From JAQVWU01 sp964628455 (GTDB lineage Bacteria > Bacillota > Clostridia > Oscillospirales > CAG-272), in assembly GCA_964628455.1 (NCBI GenBank), contig CAZVPD010000144.1, forward strand, positions 1 through 9,251: a stretch of 9,251 bases of DNA, given 5' to 3'. Below, one piece after another: positions 6,184 through 9,251 of the stretch (its first letter is position 1; each line of letters opens with the position of its first letter). Made by a program: the position numbers and the translations under genes. The notes beneath the pieces are model-generated. The model did not search any database. It was not told where the DNA came from and saw only the letters and a list, made by a program, of their open reading frames with translations.

Positions 6184-7986
6184 TCAATATACCGCGTCTA
6201 TCCATGCGATATACATGTCAAAGATGTGCGAATGATATATGGGGATTAAATTTTCGATCAGATACATGGCGACGTTGATACCGTCGGGATCGTATTTTAA
6301 CCGGAGAAGGATCGAAGCTGTTTCGAAAAGATCCGCGTCGCCGTTTCCGAGGGAAATGATAGCGACGAACAACTCGTAAGGGGACAGACTTCCGTTTTCG
6401 GATTTATAAAAATCCTCTTTTGTCGGACACCACGACAGAACGAGCCCGGATATTTCATCAATGTCGTATCCCCCCATAAACGACGTACCGCCCGTGATCT
6501 CCGTAAAGTTTCTTTTCATTTCGGCAAGCGTTCCGCTGTCAGTCGGCAGTTTGATGTCGACGCCGTTGATGCCGTAACCCCATAAAGTAAACGGTATCAG
6601 GGCAAGCGTGTCGCCGGGATTGGTAAAATTAAAGATATTGTCGCATAAATAAGGGGTTTTGGTCACCGCGGGACAGCCGAATGTGTAAGCGTAAATGTCG
6701 TCTTTTGCGGCATACTGCCCGTTTTTGGTCAATTTCCCCGCTATGATGTTCGAAACCGCGGCACCGCGGCTGTGACCCGTAAGCCATATTTTCGTGCTTT
6801 CTTTCGGGGTCGTTAAATATTCGGCGAGGGAAGCGTATATTTCGTCTGCCGCGTTCGTAAAACCCTGATGGGGTTCATTTGCTCCCGAGCCGACGTCGAA
6901 ATTGCTGTACCATTCCGCTGTTTCAAGCGAACCTCGGATGACGACGCTGTAAACCGTGTATGTCTTTCGGTTTACGACCATGTTTTTTGATGCGATGGTG
7001 TAGGCGGCAAAATCACTTTTGTCATCCGTTACATCCTTATCGTAATTCTGTTGGGTCAGTATTTTATAACCCATATTTTCAAGCGCTTCGGCAATGTTCT
7101 TGTCGCTGCCGGACGCGCTGTCTCCGAGCGCGGCTGTCGAAAGCGCTACCGAAGCTTTTACGAAATCCCCGTTCAGTATATTGCTCGGTGCCTCAAAATA
7201 CGAATCGCTGTAATCAAATGTCAGCAGTTTGTCGCTCGAAGACAGAAAATCATGGTATTTGTAGATAACGGAAGTGACCGGATGCACCGTCGGAAAGACG
7301 ATCCTCCGCACGGGATAGGTCAGACGAGTGATGATCGCGGAAATCTCCGCCCGAAGTATATTTGATTTGGGATTGAATGTTTTTGCTTCGTCGCTGCCCG
7401 TCAGAATACCGGCGGAATAAAGCCTGTAAACGGCTTCGCCGTATGCGTCGGATAACCGGACATCCGGAATATCTCCGTCGGAGAGACTGTTGATCGCGGC
7501 AAGCGCCGAAGCCGGCAGTGCCCTTCCGAATATTTCCGCGGCTTCGCTGCGCTTTGCGAACTTATTGTAATCGGGATATTCGGAAACGATGATCCCGTTT
7601 TTTATGGCATAATCAACATAGACTCTGTACCATTCGGGACCCGGAGTAAAACTGCCGCTGCCCGTCGTATAGATTTTATGGACACAGGCGGCTATTTTGA
7701 CCACTTCGGCGATGGTCAGCATCCCCGAAGGTTCGAATCTGCTGCCGCTTCTGCCGTCGATGATGCCCAGTTCATAGGCGGTTTTCACGTCCGCGTAAAA
7801 CCAGTCGGATTCCCCGATGTCTTTAAAGCGACCGTCGTAATTTCTCAGCAAGGTAAAATTGGCGAATCCCGTTGTTGCGGATGCCCGGACCGGCAAAACA
7901 CCTATACTTCCGCTCAGAATCGTTATCAAAAGCAAAAAACATAACGCTTTATATGCCGGAATGTGCGTAAATTGATGTGTTTTCAT
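6184..7986 (-). CDS. Exported SLH-domain protein with a class 3 lipase domain
   Basis: This 600-residue protein begins with a signal peptide: basic residues near 13, a hydrophobic core at about 14-31, and likely cleavage near VRASA (33-37). Three S-layer-homology repeats follow at about 54-107, 115-158 and 172-224, recognised by paired patterns such as DWFYADVKTAYELGIIDG and FEPSGMLTIAE. These bind cell-wall polymers, so the enzyme should sit on the cell surface. The C-terminal half resembles class 3 lipases: VVIRGS (348-353), HQGF (373-376), and the nucleophile elbow GHSRG (404-408) with Ser406. FTNPGDTLALIP supplies the likely Asp459, and YHSHIFDMY the likely His587 or His585. The true ester substrate is unknown; lipid, phospholipid or another acyl ester is possible. 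AGAAGG lies nine bases before the ATG. The gene is 51 bases behind the permease gene and ahead of the acyl-CoA ligase gene, with no terminator seen in either gap. Confidence 0.88.
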   Translation of the reverse strand: MKTHQFTHIPAYKALCFLLLITILSGSIGVLPVRASATTGFANFTLLRNYDGRFKDIGESDWFYADVKTAYELGIIDGRSGSRFEPSGMLTIAEVVKIAACVHKIYTTGSGSFTPGPEWYRVYVDYAIKNGIIVSEYPDYNKFAKRSEAAEIFGRALPASALAAINSLSDGDIPDVRLSDAYGEAVYRLYSAGILTGSDEAKTFNPKSNILRAEISAIITRLTYPVRRIVFPTVHPVTSVIYKYHDFLSSSDKLLTFDYSDSYFEAPSNILNGDFVKASVALSTAALGDSASGSDKNIAEALENMGYKILTQQNYDKDVTDDKSDFAAYTIASKNMVVNRKTYTVYSVVIRGSLETAEWYSNFDVGSGANEPHQGFTNAADEIYASLAEYLTTPKESTKIWLTGHSRGAAVSNIIAGKLTKNGQYAAKDDIYAYTFGCPAVTKTPYLCDNIFNFTNPGDTLALIPFTLWGYGINGVDIKLPTDSGTLAEMKRNFTEITGGTSFMGGYDIDEISGLVLSWCPTKEDFYKSENGSLSPYELFVAIISLGNGDADLFETASILLRLKYDPDGINVAMYLIENLIPIYHSHIFDMYIAWIDAVY

Positions 7987-8037
7987 CGTATTATGCCTTC
8001 TTTACACTTGCCCAGCGGGACATTTCCTGTATGCGGT

Positions 8038-9251
8038 TTATTCGATGGCTTTCAGAGACTCGACCATGCTGATGTTTTTCATCCGGCGCGACATAAAGAT
8101 ATTGACCAGTACCGTAAAGATCAGGGTGAGCAGCGCAGCGTAAAGATAGCTTGTAAATTCCGTTTTGCGTCCGAACATCAGCATCTCTATCTCAATGGTG
8201 GAAACGATGTATTTCGTCATATAATAACCGCCCGCCAGTCCGAACAGGATCCCCGCGACGCCCAGGATCAGATTTTCCTTGAAAATATACATATCGACTT
8301 CGAAATGCTTGAATCCAAGCACTTTGATGGTCGCTATTTCGCGGACCCGTTCGGAGATGTTGATGTTGGTCAGGTTGAATACGACGATAAATGCAAGCGC
8401 TCCGGCGGAGACGATCATGATAAAGATGACCGCGTTCATATTGGTGACGACATCGTCGAAGACATCGGATACCATATCGGTCATCGATATGATCAGTATG
8501 TCCTTGTTGCTGTCGAGCAGTTCCGTTTTAAACGCGTCTTCATCGTTCAGCATGTCGCTTTTGGTAGCGAAAATCGTGTTGTATTTGATCTCCGTATTAA
8601 AGATCTCGCTGTAGAGCTTCGGGGTCATGTAAATGTTGTGCAGGACGTAATATTCCGCTATGCCCGAAACCGCTGCCGTGTATTCGGCGTTGTCGTTTTC
8701 GATGATGATGGTGTCTCCGACCGAAATTTTTAAATTTTCAGCCAGTTTCTGCGTGATGATGACACCGCTGTCGTCCAGGACAAGGTCTTCACCGCTGTAA
8801 GCATCCTTTAAAAAGATCATCTGCTGCATCTTTTCGGGACTTTGGGGCGCTATGACGCTTATATCGTTCAGAGACCGGCTGTTTTCCGGTGACTTGACCG
8901 TCGCTTTTATGATCCGAGTGAAGATAGCCTCGTCAATGCGACTGTCGGACGCATATTTGTCCAATTCGGCCGCCGCTTCTTCCGACGTATAATTTTTTGT
9001 AAAAGCTATGGTGATATCATACCGGTCGATTTCCCCGTATTGTTTTCCGACGATGGTGGAAATAGAATCCTGCAGTCCGAAACCCGTCACGACCAGGGAC
9101 ATGCATCCCGTTATGCCGATGATCGTCATCAGCATCCTGACTTTAGATCTGAATATATTCCGCGCCGTGATTTTCTGTGAAAAATTAAACAGATTCCACA
9201 CCGGTTTGATTTTTTCAAGCAGGATCTTTTTGCCCGCTTTGGGGGCTTTCG
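8038..9251 (-). CDS. FtsX-like ABC transporter permease, C-terminal part (N-terminus beyond window)
   Basis: The reading frame enters from the right edge and gives 403 residues to the stop. A GTG at 9201 could be read as a start, but the frame is open above it with basic, linker-like sequence (KKILLEKIKPVWNL). This is the usual junction before the second membrane unit of long FtsX-type permeases, so I treat the gene as partial. About 30 residues in, ITARNIFRSKVRM leads into a membrane segment (MTIIGITGCMSLVV). An extracytoplasmic region of roughly 200 residues comes next, the MacB/FtsX-type periplasmic core. Three more membrane segments close the protein (around 8456-8376, 8283-8214 and 8154-8085), and the end ESLKAIE is typical of the family. 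Such permeases pair with an ATPase, which must lie outside the window. The cargo is unknown; export of lipids, lipoproteins or peptides, or control of cell-wall hydrolases, are all known roles of relatives. Confidence 0.85.
   Translation of the reverse strand, partial: KAPKAGKKILLEKIKPVWNLFNFSQKITARNIFRSKVRMLMTIIGITGCMSLVVTGFGLQDSISTIVGKQYGEIDRYDITIAFTKNYTSEEAAAELDKYASDSRIDEAIFTRIIKATVKSPENSRSLNDISVIAPQSPEKMQQMIFLKDAYSGEDLVLDDSGVIITQKLAENLKISVGDTIIIENDNAEYTAAVSGIAEYYVLHNIYMTPKLYSEIFNTEIKYNTIFATKSDMLNDEDAFKTELLDSNKDILIISMTDMVSDVFDDVVTNMNAVIFIMIVSAGALAFIVVFNLTNINISERVREIATIKVLGFKHFEVDMYIFKENLILGVAGILFGLAGGYYMTKYIVSTIEIEMLMFGRKTEFTSYLYAALLTLIFTVLVNIFMSRRMKNISMVESLKAIE

Noticed and set aside
7963..8733. 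Long plus-strand open frame opposite the permease, with similar ones at 733-1284 and, on the minus strand, 3257-4048
   Set aside because: These are antisense to well-supported genes, lack recognisable domains and have the composition expected of frames shadowing real coding sequence.
1..9251. CRISPR array, tRNA or rRNA, insertion sequence, phage or defence system
   Set aside because: No repeated spacer units, cloverleaf, terminal inverted repeats or relevant protein motifs were seen on either strand.

Overview
The window looks like a chromosomal segment from an anaerobic, Gram-positive-type bacterium, probably an uncultured gut-type member of the Clostridia. The reasons are a Firmicutes-style pyrimidine-nucleoside phosphorylase followed by a small homotetrameric-type cytidine deaminase, an S-layer-homology (SLH) anchored exoprotein, strong purine-rich ribosome binding sites, glycosidases of families common in gut clostridia, and roughly balanced G+C. 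The lineage is an inference from gene content only.

Layout. Positions 1-2574 (minus strand) hold two cytoplasmic glycoside hydrolases in series: a GH29 alpha-L-fucosidase (2574 to 1384) followed by a GH39 beta-xylosidase-like enzyme (1263 to beyond the left edge). A TATAAT-type promoter sits directly upstream of the GH29 gene. Divergently, on the plus strand, lie pdp (2702-4033) and cdd (4024-4443). They overlap by 10 bases, cdd starts at GTG, and together they form a pyrimidine nucleoside salvage unit. A perfect 16-bp-arm hairpin (4442-4481) with T-tracts on both strands ends this unit and also the convergent minus-strand unit to its right.

The right half (9251 to 4488, minus strand) reads: the C-terminal part of a large FtsX-type ABC permease, an exported SLH-lipase (class 3) fusion, and an AMP-binding acyl-CoA synthetase-type ligase. 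Gaps are 51 and about 60 bases with no visible terminator, so they are plausibly co-transcribed. Cell-surface lipid hydrolysis followed by intracellular fatty-acid activation is a reasonable but unproven reading.

The most notable observation is at the 5' end of the AMP-binding gene. The well-placed ribosome binding site and ATG (6121) lie in a different frame from the rest of the protein. The two frames join across an A7 run by a -1 shift, and the upstream in-frame stretch has no ATG, GTG or TTG. This is a programmed frameshift, a phase-variable or broken gene, or a one-base homopolymer error. I saw no RNA genes, CRISPR arrays, insertion sequences, attachment sites or phage genes. Apart from that junction and some active-site substitutions in the fucosidase, the window looks like ordinary metabolic and envelope gene content.
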